The notes: generated from the letters alone by a model not told the origin. DNA of 64,000 nt from HXMU1420-13 sp024742815 (GCA_024742815.1 JANSXX010000009.1:1-64000); one strand, 5' to 3'; positions 25,048 through 34,581 are shown, counted from the first letter of the stretch. Numbers and translations are program-made.

Positions 25048-28000
25048 ATGCAGGTAGAAATAGCGCGAGTGCAGGCACTCTTAAGCAAGAAGCATCCAAA
25101 TCCGGATAAAGCAATCAAAATGCTGCGTCCATTATTAAAGCGTGGTAACAGTCCGTGGATGGTGTACCATTATATGGGTGTGGCATTATTGCAAAAGGGT
25201 GATCACAGCAAAGCGTTAGAGTACCTGTTAAAAGCGGTTGATGCAGGTGGAACAGAGCCTGAGTCGTTTCATTTGGTTTCTGTGGCATTCTACAATTTGC
25301 AGAATTTTGAGCAAGCCATTCAATACGGGCATCAAGCTATAGCAAAAAATCCGGATTTTCTGGAGGCTTGGATTAATATCGGAGCAGCGCATCGCTCAAT
25401 GGCGAACTTAGATGAAGCCATGAAAGCCTATACGCAAGCGAATCGAATCGATCCGAAAAATGCAGGAATAGCTTACCGAATTGGATCTATTTATTTCGAT
25501 CAGGGTGATTTTAAGAAGGCGAGAGAGTTATATAAAATATCAGCGCAAATGGAGCCCGAATACATAGAGGCGCATTTGGGACAAGCATTAATCGACCTGA
25601 AGTTGCAGAAGTACACCGATGCAGAAGCAAAGATCAAAAAGACATTGGAAATCGCTCCTAACAATCGCCTTTGCCGAATTCAGTTGGCGGTGGTTTACAA
25701 AGAATGGGGACATTACAGCGAAGCGATTCGCATCAACGAGCAATTATTGAGAGAAAACCCAAAAGATGGACGTCTTCGTGTAAATTATGCGCTGTGCTTA
25801 TTAGAGGTGGGTCGGTTTAACGAGGCAGAACACAACTACATGAAAGCCTTGAAGGATTCGCCCGATGCGCATGAATCGTTGTCGAATTATTTGATGGGAA
25901 TCCACTACAATCCCGAGCGTACCAAAGAAGAAATTTTTGATGCTCATGCATTGTGGGATGCACACTATGCTCCGAAAATCAGAAATAAGCGACCTGTTCC
26001 AAAGAATCTTGACCCGAATAAAAAACTACGTGTTGGTTTTATTTCAGGTGGATTTAGAAAGCATCCGGTAGGATGGATGATCACGCGCGCACTGGAAAAT
26101 CTGCCCACCGATTTATTCGAAGTGTATGGATACAACACACATTCTGTGCACGACGAATTTACCATGCGCATCCGAAAACGTTGCGAAAAATGGACCGCCG
26201 TTATTGGCTATAATGATGAAATAGTTGCCAAAATTATTCGCGATGATGAAGTGGATATTCTGGTAGAACTCTCCGGTCACTCTGCGTTCAATCGGTTAAA
26301 AACGGTAGCTCTTGAACCGGTTCCCATTACCGTAAAATGGGTGGGAGGTTTGTTCAATACCACCGGATTGGAAAGCATGGATTATTTGCTCACCGATCAC
26401 TACGAATCGCCAAAAGGAGAGGAGCCATTTTACACCGAAAAACTGGTGCGAATGCCCGATGATTATGTGTGCTACGAACCACCCGCTTACGATATTAAGG
26501 TTGCTGAACTCCCGGCCTCCTATAATGGATTTGTTACTTTCGGTTGTTTTAACAATCCATCGAAATTGAACGATCAGTTAATTGCGCAGTGGTCGCAGAT
26601 TTTGCACGCTGTGGAAGGCAGTAAGCTTTTTCTGAAAAGCAAACAATACGATACTGCTGATTTTGTGCAACAAGTAGTAGATCTGTTTGCAAAGAATGGA
26701 ATCGAAAAAAACCGACTCCTTTTTGAAGGATATGCGATGCATGAAGATTTACTCGCATCCTATAATCAGGTGGATATTGCGCTAGATCCATGGCCATATT
26801 CAGGTGGACTTACAACTTGTGAGGCACTATGGATGGGCGTACCTGTGGTTACTTGTGCAGGACCAACTTTTGCAGGTCGACACTCGGTTACGCATTTATC
26901 AAATACCGGAAACAGTGATTGGGTTACCGAAAACTGGCAAGATTATAAAGACAAAGTCGTTGAATTGGCTTCCGATTTAGAAAAGCTGGCACAAACGCGT
27001 GCAGGTCTACGCAATCAATTACTGAATTCTCCTTTATGTGATGGCGCACGTTTTGGTGCGCACCTCAGCAGTGCGTTTAGAGCAATGTGGCAACAGCGCG
27101 TAAACGGCTATGAAAATAATTTGGACGAAGGCGAGTGGCAGGATCATATTGATGTGAAAGCATTAAGTGAAGGAGAGCTAGAAGCATTTTGCAATGCGCA
27201 TGACTTGAGTATGGAAGCTCCCGTTCTTCAAAAATATGAGCAGATCGATTGGGAGGATGGAATTAGGCTTTCTGTTCCATCGTCGAAAGAAAATTTAACG
27301 CATTATGCTTTGGTCGAGCGGAAAGATCAGAATAGCACAATGCACGAATTACTTATTGAGATGATCCACACCGGCGATCGTGTACTGGAAGTAGGAGCAG
27401 GATACGGTGAGTTAAGCATGCATCTTGCAAAGTGGGTTGGAAGTACTGGGCAAGTAATCACACTAGAGCCGAATAAAGAGATTTTCCCATATTTAAGTGA
27501 GAGTAGAAGACTCAATCGATTTGAGCAGCTCGAAACTTTACCATTAGCAGCAGGTCAAGAAGAAGGTTCTTCTTACTTAAAAGTTGGTAGTGTCGAAGAA
27601 TTTGGGGTGATAGATAAAGATCATGGAACACAACCGGTTCAAACTTCAACGGTAGATGCTGTTGTGGATCAGTATTTTGAGGAATCCCCGCAGATCCTGG
27701 TGGTAGATGTGAATGGAGATCTATCCCATATTTTAAATGGAGCACAGAGTTGGATTACAACAGATTCACCTCTGATTTGTTTAGGGAATCAAGGCGCTTT
27801 TGATGATGAACAGGTTCAATCCCTTCGAGCCAATGGTTATTCGATCTATGAATTTATCGAAATAGTGGGCGTACTATCGGCAGTAGAGCCTGAGCACCAA
27901 TCTACTGCTCGATGGTTATTTGCACTAAGTCCCAAATGGTTGAATCGGTTTGCAGAGAAAGGATTCATCTTTACAGGAGCAGAAACTCAGATTGAGCTTA

Positions 28001-29730
28001 CATGTAATTATGTTCAGGAAGTTCAGGAACAGCCGTGGGCTTCCGCTTTTGTATTAAATTGGATTGGTGATGGAGAATCAGAAGCGGAGAAAAATTATTT
28101 CCGGGCGTTAAATCAACTTTGGGAAGTAGAACATAACAGCCTGCTTACCAATGCACAAAAAGCTTCACTTTCGGTAGAAGCCGCAATTAGTTTGTTAGAC
28201 TTGTACACGGCAAACCCGGGAATGCTTCCGGTAGCTTGTTCTTTGAGTCGGGCATTTTTGAATATCGGTAAGCAAAAAGACGCCGCCAGCATTTTAAAAA
28301 GCACCTTCGAGCGCGCAATGACTTCCAATCAGCCATTAGATGTAAGCTTGCCTTTTATGCTTCCCCTCGTAGAGCAAGAAGAGCAAATCATCACGGGAAA
28401 TGCAATAGACTGGTTGAAGATTAAAGTAGCCGAAGCTTGGTTGTTACTTCAACATTCATCTACTTATTTCTTGGATCAACGAGAGGTAAAAGTTCTAAAG
28501 CAGATTAATGGAAATCCACATGCATTGCCGATCATAAAAACCATTGCTGAACAATTATTGATTAAGGGCGAGGTTCAAATTGTACCTGCATCAAACCGTT
28601 CGGCCGATGGAAAATTCATTCATATTTGCTTCAATCATACATATGCCAAAGGTTTAAATGATATGTTGATAAAGGTGGCAGAAGAGTCATCTCAAGAGCA
28701 TTATTTATTGCTAGAAAGGCATACTGCCATCGATAATTTCTTTGTTGATGTGAGTGACAATCCCAATGCGGAGGTTTTTAATCACAAACACGATTTAGAT
28801 CGCATTAAAAAGCTTTGTACTACCGCTGATGTAGATGGAATAATATTTCACGGCATCTTCCAGGATTGGCAGAAAAAACTGGTAAAACATATCGGTTTTA
28901 AAAAGCATATCAGTTGGGTGTTATGGGGTGGAGATCTTTACAATCCTCTAAAATTTGGTCGACCGATGCGATTTATTGCAGGATTTGTAGATAGTATTTT
29001 CACTCCTATTATAGGGGATACCAATGTGTTTGCTACAAATTATGGTCGACGAAAAGCCTTCGATTTTGGATATCCTTACGCCGGTTTATATGGCGATATT
29101 TCGATGAGTAGCGAAAAATCAGATCCACCGGTTATTGTAGTTGGTAATTCCGGAGATAAAGGAAACGAGCACTTAGCCGTATTGAAAGTGCTTTCCGATA
29201 AAAGTGATATTCACAATTATCGAATTGTACTGCCTGTTGCATACAGTTTAAGTGAAGAATATGAATCGCAACTGATTGATGGAATCCAAAAGCTTGGATT
29301 AAGCGATATAACTTCATTACAAAAGGATTTTCTTCCAGCTGAGGAATACCTGCAAATGCTAGCTTCCAGCGCCATATTTATTGGAGCGCATAACCGTCAG
29401 CAAGCCATGGGGAACATTTTGGGCTCGATGTATGGTGGAGGAACTACCGTATTGAGAAAACAAATCCTAATAAACGATCAGGTCATCACCAATCCAAGCT
29501 GGGACTTTCTCACGCACAATGAGTTCAAGGTTACGGATTATCAAATTCTGAAAAGCGTAAAAGCTCTGAGTGAACTTGAAAAATTACCGATTGAGCAGGT
29601 AAAAAAGCATCAAGAGATTATTGTAAGTGAGTTTTCTCTCGAAAAACGAGCTGATCAGCTAATCAGTGCTTGCAAGCAGATTTTAGAACAAACAAGAGAA
29701 CGTCAAACGGCAGCTTTTATAAACGCTTAG
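25048..29730 (+). CDS. Giant TPR-GT41-methyltransferase-GT56-like glycosyltransferase
   Basis: This 1560-aa cytoplasmic protein has at least four parts. Residues 1-280 are about eight TPRs (for example PDFLEAWINIGAAHRSMANL). Residues 300-690 are a SPINDLY/O-GlcNAc-transferase (GT41) domain, with LRVGFISGGFRKHPVGW, FGCFNNPSKL and the donor-binding DPWPYSGGLTTCEALWMGVP starting near 580. Residues 740-930 are FkbM-like methyltransferase (VLEVGAGYGELSMHLAK near 780; LVVDVNGDLSHILNGAQ near 884). Residues 1185-1540 resemble WecF (GT56) TDP-Fuc4NAc transferase (HICFNHTYAKG, SWVLWGGDLYNP near 1290, GNSGDKGNEHLAVL, GAHNRQQAMGN). There is no signal peptide. The next gene makes the sugar class used by WecF, and flagellins follow, so I infer flagellin O-glycosylation. 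The order of transfer and exact sugars are unknown. Confidence 0.85.
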   Translation: MQVEIARVQALLSKKHPNPDKAIKMLRPLLKRGNSPWMVYHYMGVALLQKGDHSKALEYLLKAVDAGGTEPESFHLVSVAFYNLQNFEQAIQYGHQAIAKNPDFLEAWINIGAAHRSMANLDEAMKAYTQANRIDPKNAGIAYRIGSIYFDQGDFKKARELYKISAQMEPEYIEAHLGQALIDLKLQKYTDAEAKIKKTLEIAPNNRLCRIQLAVVYKEWGHYSEAIRINEQLLRENPKDGRLRVNYALCLLEVGRFNEAEHNYMKALKDSPDAHESLSNYLMGIHYNPERTKEEIFDAHALWDAHYAPKIRNKRPVPKNLDPNKKLRVGFISGGFRKHPVGWMITRALENLPTDLFEVYGYNTHSVHDEFTMRIRKRCEKWTAVIGYNDEIVAKIIRDDEVDILVELSGHSAFNRLKTVALEPVPITVKWVGGLFNTTGLESMDYLLTDHYESPKGEEPFYTEKLVRMPDDYVCYEPPAYDIKVAELPASYNGFVTFGCFNNPSKLNDQLIAQWSQILHAVEGSKLFLKSKQYDTADFVQQVVDLFAKNGIEKNRLLFEGYAMHEDLLASYNQVDIALDPWPYSGGLTTCEALWMGVPVVTCAGPTFAGRHSVTHLSNTGNSDWVTENWQDYKDKVVELASDLEKLAQTRAGLRNQLLNSPLCDGARFGAHLSSAFRAMWQQRVNGYENNLDEGEWQDHIDVKALSEGELEAFCNAHDLSMEAPVLQKYEQIDWEDGIRLSVPSSKENLTHYALVERKDQNSTMHELLIEMIHTGDRVLEVGAGYGELSMHLAKWVGSTGQVITLEPNKEIFPYLSESRRLNRFEQLETLPLAAGQEEGSSYLKVGSVEEFGVIDKDHGTQPVQTSTVDAVVDQYFEESPQILVVDVNGDLSHILNGAQSWITTDSPLICLGNQGAFDDEQVQSLRANGYSIYEFIEIVGVLSAVEPEHQSTARWLFALSPKWLNRFAEKGFIFTGAETQIELTCNYVQEVQEQPWASAFVLNWIGDGESEAEKNYFRALNQLWEVEHNSLLTNAQKASLSVEAAISLLDLYTANPGMLPVACSLSRAFLNIGKQKDAASILKSTFERAMTSNQPLDVSLPFMLPLVEQEEQIITGNAIDWLKIKVAEAWLLLQHSSTYFLDQREVKVLKQINGNPHALPIIKTIAEQLLIKGEVQIVPASNRSADGKFIHICFNHTYAKGLNDMLIKVAEESSQEHYLLLERHTAIDNFFVDVSDNPNAEVFNHKHDLDRIKKLCTTADVDGIIFHGIFQDWQKKLVKHIGFKKHISWVLWGGDLYNPLKFGRPMRFIAGFVDSIFTPIIGDTNVFATNYGRRKAFDFGYPYAGLYGDISMSSEKSDPPVIVVGNSGDKGNEHLAVLKVLSDKSDIHNYRIVLPVAYSLSEEYESQLIDGIQKLGLSDITSLQKDFLPAEEYLQMLASSAIFIGAHNRQQAMGNILGSMYGGGTTVLRKQILINDQVITNPSWDFLTHNEFKVTDYQILKSVKALSELEKLPIEQVKKHQEIIVSEFSLEKRADQLISACKQILEQTRERQTAAFINA

Positions 29731-29739
29731 GAGGGAAAA

Positions 29740-30954
29740 ATGGAACGACTAGATATACCATTCAATAAACCATTTATCACCGGAAATGAACTTGAGTACA
29801 TTAAAGATGCGGTAGATCATGGTCAGATTAGTGGTAACGGAAAGTACACGAAACTAACGCAGCAGTTTTTTGAGCGACAGTTTGGTTTTAAAAAATGCTT
29901 ATTAACCACTTCATGTACCGATGCCCTCGAAATGTGTGCATTATTACTGAATATTGAGCCGGGCGATGAAATCATTATGCCGTCTTATACTTTTGTGAGC
30001 ACAGCAAATGCGTTCGAGTTGCGAGGTGGAGTCATCCGTTTCGCCGATTCACGGGCTGATCATCCCGGAATTGATGAGGATTCCATCGAAGCACTTATCA
30101 CCGAAAAAACAAAAGCAATTGTGGTGGTACACTACGCGGGCGTTGCAACCGATATGGATAAAGTGATGGCACTGGCCGAAAAATATGAGTTGAAAGTAGT
30201 GGAGGATGCCGCTCAATCTATAAACAGTTTTTATACCCATGCTGATGGAAGTGTAAGTCCGTTGGGTTCTATTGGTCACCTGGGTACATTTTCATTCCAC
30301 GAGACTAAGAATATCATGGCCGGTGAAGGCGGAATGTTGATTTTGAACGATGATGAGTTCGTAGAACGCGCGGAAATAATTTGGGAAAAAGGTACCAACC
30401 GTACCGCTTTTTTCCGCGGCGAAGTAGACAAATATGGCTGGGTGGATATTGGATCTTCTTTTTTGCCATCCGAATTAAATGCGGCTTTCTTGTATGCGCA
30501 GCTAAGTAATTTGATTCGCATTCAGCATAAGCGGATGGCAATTTGGAATAAATACCACAAAGGATTAGAAGAGGCGTGCAAGCGATTAGAGATTAAACAA
30601 CCCAGTATGCCTGATTTCGCAACAAATAACGGGCATATGTATTATCTGATTTGTAAGTCGGAGGCACAACGATCGGGATTGATTGAACACCTTCGCGAGA
30701 TGGGAATACATAGTGTGTTTCATTATCAATCACTTCATAGCTCAAAATTTTTCGAAAATAAACATGATGGCAGGGTTCTTGCTAATACAGATCGGTATAG
30801 TGATCGCTTGGTTCGCTTGCCCTTTTATTATGAGCTGAGTACCACAGATCAGGATTTAATTATTGAAGCCATCAAAAGCTTCGGCGGTAACCGCCAACAG
30901 TTAATTAACAACTCGTGGTCGGATACCTATGGTGAGCATGCTGCCACCGGATAA
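29740..30954 (+). CDS. wecE: dTDP-4-amino-4,6-dideoxygalactose transaminase (WecE/RffA-like)
   Basis: DegT/DnrJ/EryC1-family PLP aminotransferase, 404 aa. The N-terminus IPFNKPFITGNELEYIKDAV and TTSCTDALEMCALLLNIEPG are close to the WecE pattern. The Schiff-base lysine is K190 in SFHETKNIMAGEGGML, and VVEDAAQS supplies the PLP aspartate. WecE converts dTDP-4-keto-6-deoxyglucose to dTDP-Fuc4N, the precursor of the WecF donor dTDP-Fuc4NAc. It lies 9 nt after the giant glycosyltransferase, behind a GGAGGG site, so the two form one operon. The acetyltransferase (WecD) and the dTDP-glucose steps are not in this window. Confidence 0.9.
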   Translation: MERLDIPFNKPFITGNELEYIKDAVDHGQISGNGKYTKLTQQFFERQFGFKKCLLTTSCTDALEMCALLLNIEPGDEIIMPSYTFVSTANAFELRGGVIRFADSRADHPGIDEDSIEALITEKTKAIVVVHYAGVATDMDKVMALAEKYELKVVEDAAQSINSFYTHADGSVSPLGSIGHLGTFSFHETKNIMAGEGGMLILNDDEFVERAEIIWEKGTNRTAFFRGEVDKYGWVDIGSSFLPSELNAAFLYAQLSNLIRIQHKRMAIWNKYHKGLEEACKRLEIKQPSMPDFATNNGHMYYLICKSEAQRSGLIEHLREMGIHSVFHYQSLHSSKFFENKHDGRVLANTDRYSDRLVRLPFYYELSTTDQDLIIEAIKSFGGNRQQLINNSWSDTYGEHAATG

Positions 30955-31028
30955 CAAGAAACTGTGCAAACAGTACTGGTAGATCGGGACACCGATTTCA
31001 CCTTTTATTTTAAATATGTTGCTTGAAT

Positions 31029-31066
31029 CGCCTCGACATGGAAATGTGGAGGCGTTTTTTTTTTTT
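31029..31066 (+). terminator. Terminator of the glycosyltransferase-wecE operon
   Basis: Stem CGCCTCGACAT / ATGTGGAGGCG (one mismatch) with a GGAA loop, followed by 12 T, 75 nt after the wecE stop. Confidence 0.9.
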
Positions 31067-31147
31067 GAGAGAAATGAACACTTGATCAAATACGCTAAAG
31101 CTTCGTTGATTAAAAACAGTTGAACACTTGAACATAGATCTCTTTTT

Positions 31148-31173
31148 GGCATCTCGAACGGAGTGAGAGATCT
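31148..31173. repeat. Module C element, copy 3 (reverse, diverged)
   Basis: Reverse complement of the GAGATGCC...AGATCT element; the inner CCGCC hairpin is replaced by a shorter CACTCCGTT sequence. Confidence 0.5.
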
Positions 31174-31379
31174 AGAGAGTTGTGAATATGCATATGTTGA
31201 ATTATGAGGTACGAATTGTTGCTCCAAATTTACCACTTCATTTTCATCCAGCTTAGAAGTTTCTTTTTCAAGTTTACTTGAGTTAATCTACTTGAGTAAT
31301 AGATCATGGATGATAAATTTGTCTGGACACTAGCGGAATATGTGTTGTGAACCATTGAATCGATATCGAGCATAAGCAA

Positions 31380-31399
31380 GCGAGGACTTTAGTCCTGCG
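31380..31399. repeat. Palindromic element, copy 3
   Basis: GCG-AGGACT-TT-AGTCCT-GCG, flanked on the left by CGATATCGAGCATAAGCAA, the reverse of the context at copies 1 and 2. Confidence 0.7.
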
Positions 31400-32057
31400 T
31401 GATGGGGGGAAACAATCGAACATTGAACATTGATCAAGCGAACTTCGAACGGGGGGGGAATTACGAATAAGCGAATGTAGAATTACGAAGTACGAATTGT
31501 TGGTGCCTGTTTACCACTTCATTTTCATCCAAGAAAGAAGGCACTTTTTAAAGGTTATGTGATATTCGATTAATTCAATTCTATATCAACGGGTCCTTCT
31601 CCTTGCGAAGGAGAAGACAGATTTATCCACTGAAGTGCGTAATCGTACGAAGGTTGAAGAGGTCGGGGGTTAGGGAACAGCTGAACTTTGAACTTCATAC
31701 AATCGAACTTCGAACGGGGGAGAATTACGAATTTGCGAATGTAAATTTTCGAATTACGAATGGTTGGTTCTTGCTTTGATCGTCACTTTTATTCGTACAA
31801 CCAGCCCTTCAAACGATCGTGATTTTGTGCTTTAGTGGCAGCACAAAAAGTCCCTTATAAGTTCTGATCAAATAAAACTGAAAACCCTTAAAAAAAACCA
31901 CGCACAGAAATCGTTGTTTTCGGCTAAAAAAAATTCAATTCCTGCATTTTTTGAATAAAAAGTGAAATTAAATGTTAGCTAAAATCGCCGTTTATGATAT
32001 CAAAAACGAAGAAAAAGGGGCTTTAAAAAAATATTTGAAAAAAATTTAAGTCGATGA

Positions 32058-32086
32058 TTTAAGACCGTCCATTCCCGCTCGATAAC
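32058..32086 (+). promoter_or_regulatory. Sigma-28 promoter, flagellin 1
   Basis: TTTAAGAC and CTCGATAAC with 20 nt from TAAG to CGATAA, about 70 nt before the ATG. Confidence 0.85.
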
Positions 32087-32153
32087 TCTATCAACTAACG
32101 TATGCAATTATCTAACTATTTACACAACAACTAAACTATATTGGTGATTTACT

Positions 32154-33110
32154 ATGGCAAGTTTTGGAGATTTAAACAGAGTAGGAACTAACGTTCAATC
32201 AATCGACGCGCAGTTATCTCTTAACCGAATTAACCGCAGCTTAGCAAACAGCCAGGAGCGCTTAACTACTGGCAGCAAGATCAACCGAGCAGAAGACAAC
32301 GCAGCTGGTTATTCGATCGCAACTAAATTAAAAAGTAGAGTAGCCGGACTCGAGCAGTCTCTACAAAATGTAAGTGATGCGAAGTCGGTATTAGACATCG
32401 CAGAATCAAGCTTCGACATCGTAATGGATAGCTTGATAGAAATGAAAGCACTAGCTACACAAGCTGCTAACGACACTTTAGGATCAACCGAGCGTGGATA
32501 CATCGGTGATCAAATTCAGGCCATCGGCTCTGACATTAATGAGATCGCAAACCAGACCATTTATCAGGATCAAAACCTATTAAATGGTGTAGACAACTCA
32601 GGAAGTATTTCACTAACCTTCCAAACCGGTGAGCGACAAGAAGACACTATAACTGCTACTATTAATGCAGTAAATATCGGCGAATTATTCGCAGCATCCG
32701 GCGACGCATCTCTAGGTGCAACTACAACAGCAGGTGGTGGAGCCGCTTCAGGTGGCGCAATTTCAGTAACTGCTGCTACAGCTTCCGATCAAGGTACTTT
32801 CACCTTCGCATCAACAGCAACCGGCGCCGATTTCAACGCTTTCATAACTGCTATCGATACAGCTATCGATTCCATGGCAGAAAATGTGAATCAAATTGGT
32901 ATCACTCAGTCTTCACTATCTCTTAGAGAAGAAACCCTATCTGAGTCGATCTCGGCAAACGAATCTGCGAAGAGCCGAATCATGGATACCGACTTTGCCA
33001 AAGAACAGGCCGAAACTGTAAGACTTCAGATCTTGCAGCAAACTGCGACCTCAGCATTAGCCCAGGCTAACAACGGTCCGCAGGCGGTACTTGGATTCTT
33101 AGGCCAGTAA
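32154..33110 (+). CDS. fliC: Flagellin 1 (most divergent copy)
   Basis: Flagellin of 318 aa, short. The D0/D1 N-terminus (about residues 1-140) has NRINRSLANSQERLTTGSKI and EDNAAGYSIATKLKSRVAGL. A compact centre (about 175-245) is rich in Gly, Ala, Ser and Thr. The C-terminal D1/D0 helix has SRIMDTDFAKEQAETVRLQI and ends QAVLGFLGQ. It differs from the other five at many positions (GTNVQSIDA versus NTNVQSLDA; AETVRL versus SESVRL) and carries two extra C-terminal residues. It is the filament subunit secreted through FlhA. Its ribosome-binding site reads GGTGA. Being first and divergent, it may have a special place in the filament. Confidence 0.97.
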   Translation: MASFGDLNRVGTNVQSIDAQLSLNRINRSLANSQERLTTGSKINRAEDNAAGYSIATKLKSRVAGLEQSLQNVSDAKSVLDIAESSFDIVMDSLIEMKALATQAANDTLGSTERGYIGDQIQAIGSDINEIANQTIYQDQNLLNGVDNSGSISLTFQTGERQEDTITATINAVNIGELFAASGDASLGATTTAGGGAASGGAISVTAATASDQGTFTFASTATGADFNAFITAIDTAIDSMAENVNQIGITQSSLSLREETLSESISANESAKSRIMDTDFAKEQAETVRLQILQQTATSALAQANNGPQAVLGFLGQ

Positions 33111-33125
33111 TTCAAGCAACGTAGA

Positions 33126-33178
33126 CTAGAAAATCCATACTTGTCCTGATCGGAGGGTATGGTTTTCTAGACTTTTTA
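33126..33178 (+). terminator. Terminator, flagellin 1
   Basis: CTAGAAAATCCATAC pairs with GTATGGTTTTCTAG (one bulge), then a T-rich tract. Confidence 0.8.
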
Positions 33179-33360
33179 TTACAACCCGTCCTTTTAAGTG
33201 AAAATGCCCGGATTTTTCAATTCGGGCTATTTTTGCGCGCAGGAATTTTACTTTTCTAAAATCTTTTTTTTCTGATTTCGAATTAGCCCACATATTTAAC
33301 TCCTTGTTAAATTTGAAATATTAGCCCGTGAAATAAGTCGAATTATTTTTTTTAGTTCGA

Positions 33361-33389
33361 TTTAAGATCGTTTTTTTCATCCTCGATAA
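33361..33389 (+). promoter_or_regulatory. Sigma-28 promoter, flagellin 2
   Basis: TTTAAGAT and CTCGATAAA; the TAAG-to-CGATAA distance is 21 nt, one longer than in the other five copies, so this unit may be weaker. The rest of the 33179-33439 gap is AT-rich without a gene. Confidence 0.8.
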
Positions 33390-33439
33390 AAATTTCACCA
33401 AGCAATGTATTTCAGAAATAAAACAAGAGGTGAAATAAT

Positions 33440-34390
33440 ATGGCAAGTTTTGGAGATCTTAACAGGGTGAATACCAACGTGCAGTCGCTAGACGCACAGC
33501 TTTCACTCAATAGAGTTAATCGTGATCTCGCCAATAGCCGTGAAAGGCTAACAACAGGTCTACGTATAAATAAAGCTGAAGATAATTCAGCCGGATATTC
33601 AATTGCGACTAAGCTTAGCAGTCGCGTTGCAGGATTAGAGCAATCACTACAAAACGTAGGAGATGCTAAATCTGTACTCGATATCGCGGAAGCGAGTAAT
33701 GATATCGTGATGGATAGTTTGATCGAAATGAAAAGCCTGGCTACTCAGGCTGCCAACGATACGCTGGGTGATACCGAGCGAGGGTACATTGGCGATCAAA
33801 TTGCGGCCATCGGAAACGATATCAACGAAGTAGCTAATCAAACCATTTATCAGGAAGTTGAACTTCTGAATGGAACGAATAATTCTGGCAGTGTAAGCCT
33901 AACCTTTCAGGTAGGTGAACGAGCACAGGATACGATTACCGCAAACATAGCCGCAGTAAATGTTGGTGAGCTATTTGCTGCCTCGGGTGATGCATCGCTA
34001 GGTGCAACAACCACAGCCGGTGGTGGAGCCGCTTCAGGTGGAGCCATTTCGGTAACTGCTGCTACGGCATCCGATCAGGGTACTTTTACCTTCGCATCTA
34101 CGGCTACTTCCGAAGATTTCAATAGCTTTATCAGTGCAGTAGATTCAGCCATCGATACGATGGCGGGTAATGTAAATACGATTGGTATTACTCAGAAATC
34201 GCTTTCTTTGAGAGAAGATACGCTGTCTGAGTCGATCTCAGCTACCGAATCTGCTAAATCCAGAATTTTAGATACTGATTTTGCTAAGGAGCAATCCGAA
34301 TCAATTCGACTACAAATTCTGCAACAAACCGCTACCTCAGCATTAGCTCAGGCGAATAACGGTCCACAATCTGTACTTGGATTTATCTAG
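33440..34390 (+). CDS. fliC: Flagellin 2
   Basis: Flagellin of 316 aa, same layout as the others: N-terminal NRVNRDLANSRERLTTGLRI, Gly/Ser/Thr-rich centre, C-terminal QTATSALAQANNGPQSVLGF. Private changes include GLRINKAEDNS (others GK(Q/K)INKAEDNA), KLSSRVAGL, EASNDIVMDS, the acidic TSEDFNSF in the centre, KSRILDTDF and SESIRL. These make it the second most divergent copy. A GAGGTGAAA ribosome-binding site precedes the ATG. The sequence ends at GFI without the final Gly found in copies 4-6. Confidence 0.96.
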   Translation: MASFGDLNRVNTNVQSLDAQLSLNRVNRDLANSRERLTTGLRINKAEDNSAGYSIATKLSSRVAGLEQSLQNVGDAKSVLDIAEASNDIVMDSLIEMKSLATQAANDTLGDTERGYIGDQIAAIGNDINEVANQTIYQEVELLNGTNNSGSVSLTFQVGERAQDTITANIAAVNVGELFAASGDASLGATTTAGGGAASGGAISVTAATASDQGTFTFASTATSEDFNSFISAVDSAIDTMAGNVNTIGITQKSLSLREDTLSESISATESAKSRILDTDFAKEQSESIRLQILQQTATSALAQANNGPQSVLGFI

Positions 34391-34425
34391 TCTACGATAC
34401 TAAAATAAATCTATTTTATTAATAA

Positions 34426-34459
34426 AATCCTGCGCCATTTATGGTGTGGGATTTTTTTG
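34426..34459 (+). terminator. Terminator, flagellin 2
   Basis: AATCCTGCGCC pairs with GGTGTGGGATT (three G-U pairs), then 7 T. Confidence 0.8.
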
Positions 34460-34553
34460 TTTAATCGTATAATAAAACTAAATAAGTAGTTGATATAATT
34501 GATCGAAAAAGTTCAATTATATTTCAAAAAAATGATGAATTTTATAGAAAATA

Positions 34554-34581
34554 TTTAAGAATCGTTAATTCAGTTCGATAA
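34554..34581 (+). promoter_or_regulatory. Sigma-28 promoter, flagellin 3
   Basis: TTTAAGAA and TTCGATAAG with the 20-nt spacing, 44 nt before the ATG. Confidence 0.85.

Larger units (their letters stand above)
31085..31770. repeat. Intergenic modular repeat block 4 (reverse orientation)
   Basis: This is the largest repeat block, between wecE and the flagellin array, in reverse orientation relative to blocks 1-3. Read on the minus strand it holds module A (about 31420-31510), the palindrome at 31380-31399 and module B (about 31255-31380), then another module A start at about 31200-31215 and module C at 31148-31173. The two A starts are about 283 nt apart. Another element at 31594-31615 has the inverted repeat CTTCTCCTT/AAGGAGAAG, and a last partial module A lies at about 31680-31770. 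No gene is supported in 31067-32153. Confidence 0.7.

Noticed and set aside
31085..32057. Possible pseudogene in the 1-kb gap before the flagellins
   Set aside because: All frames are broken and the sequence is explained by modules A-C and a terminator.
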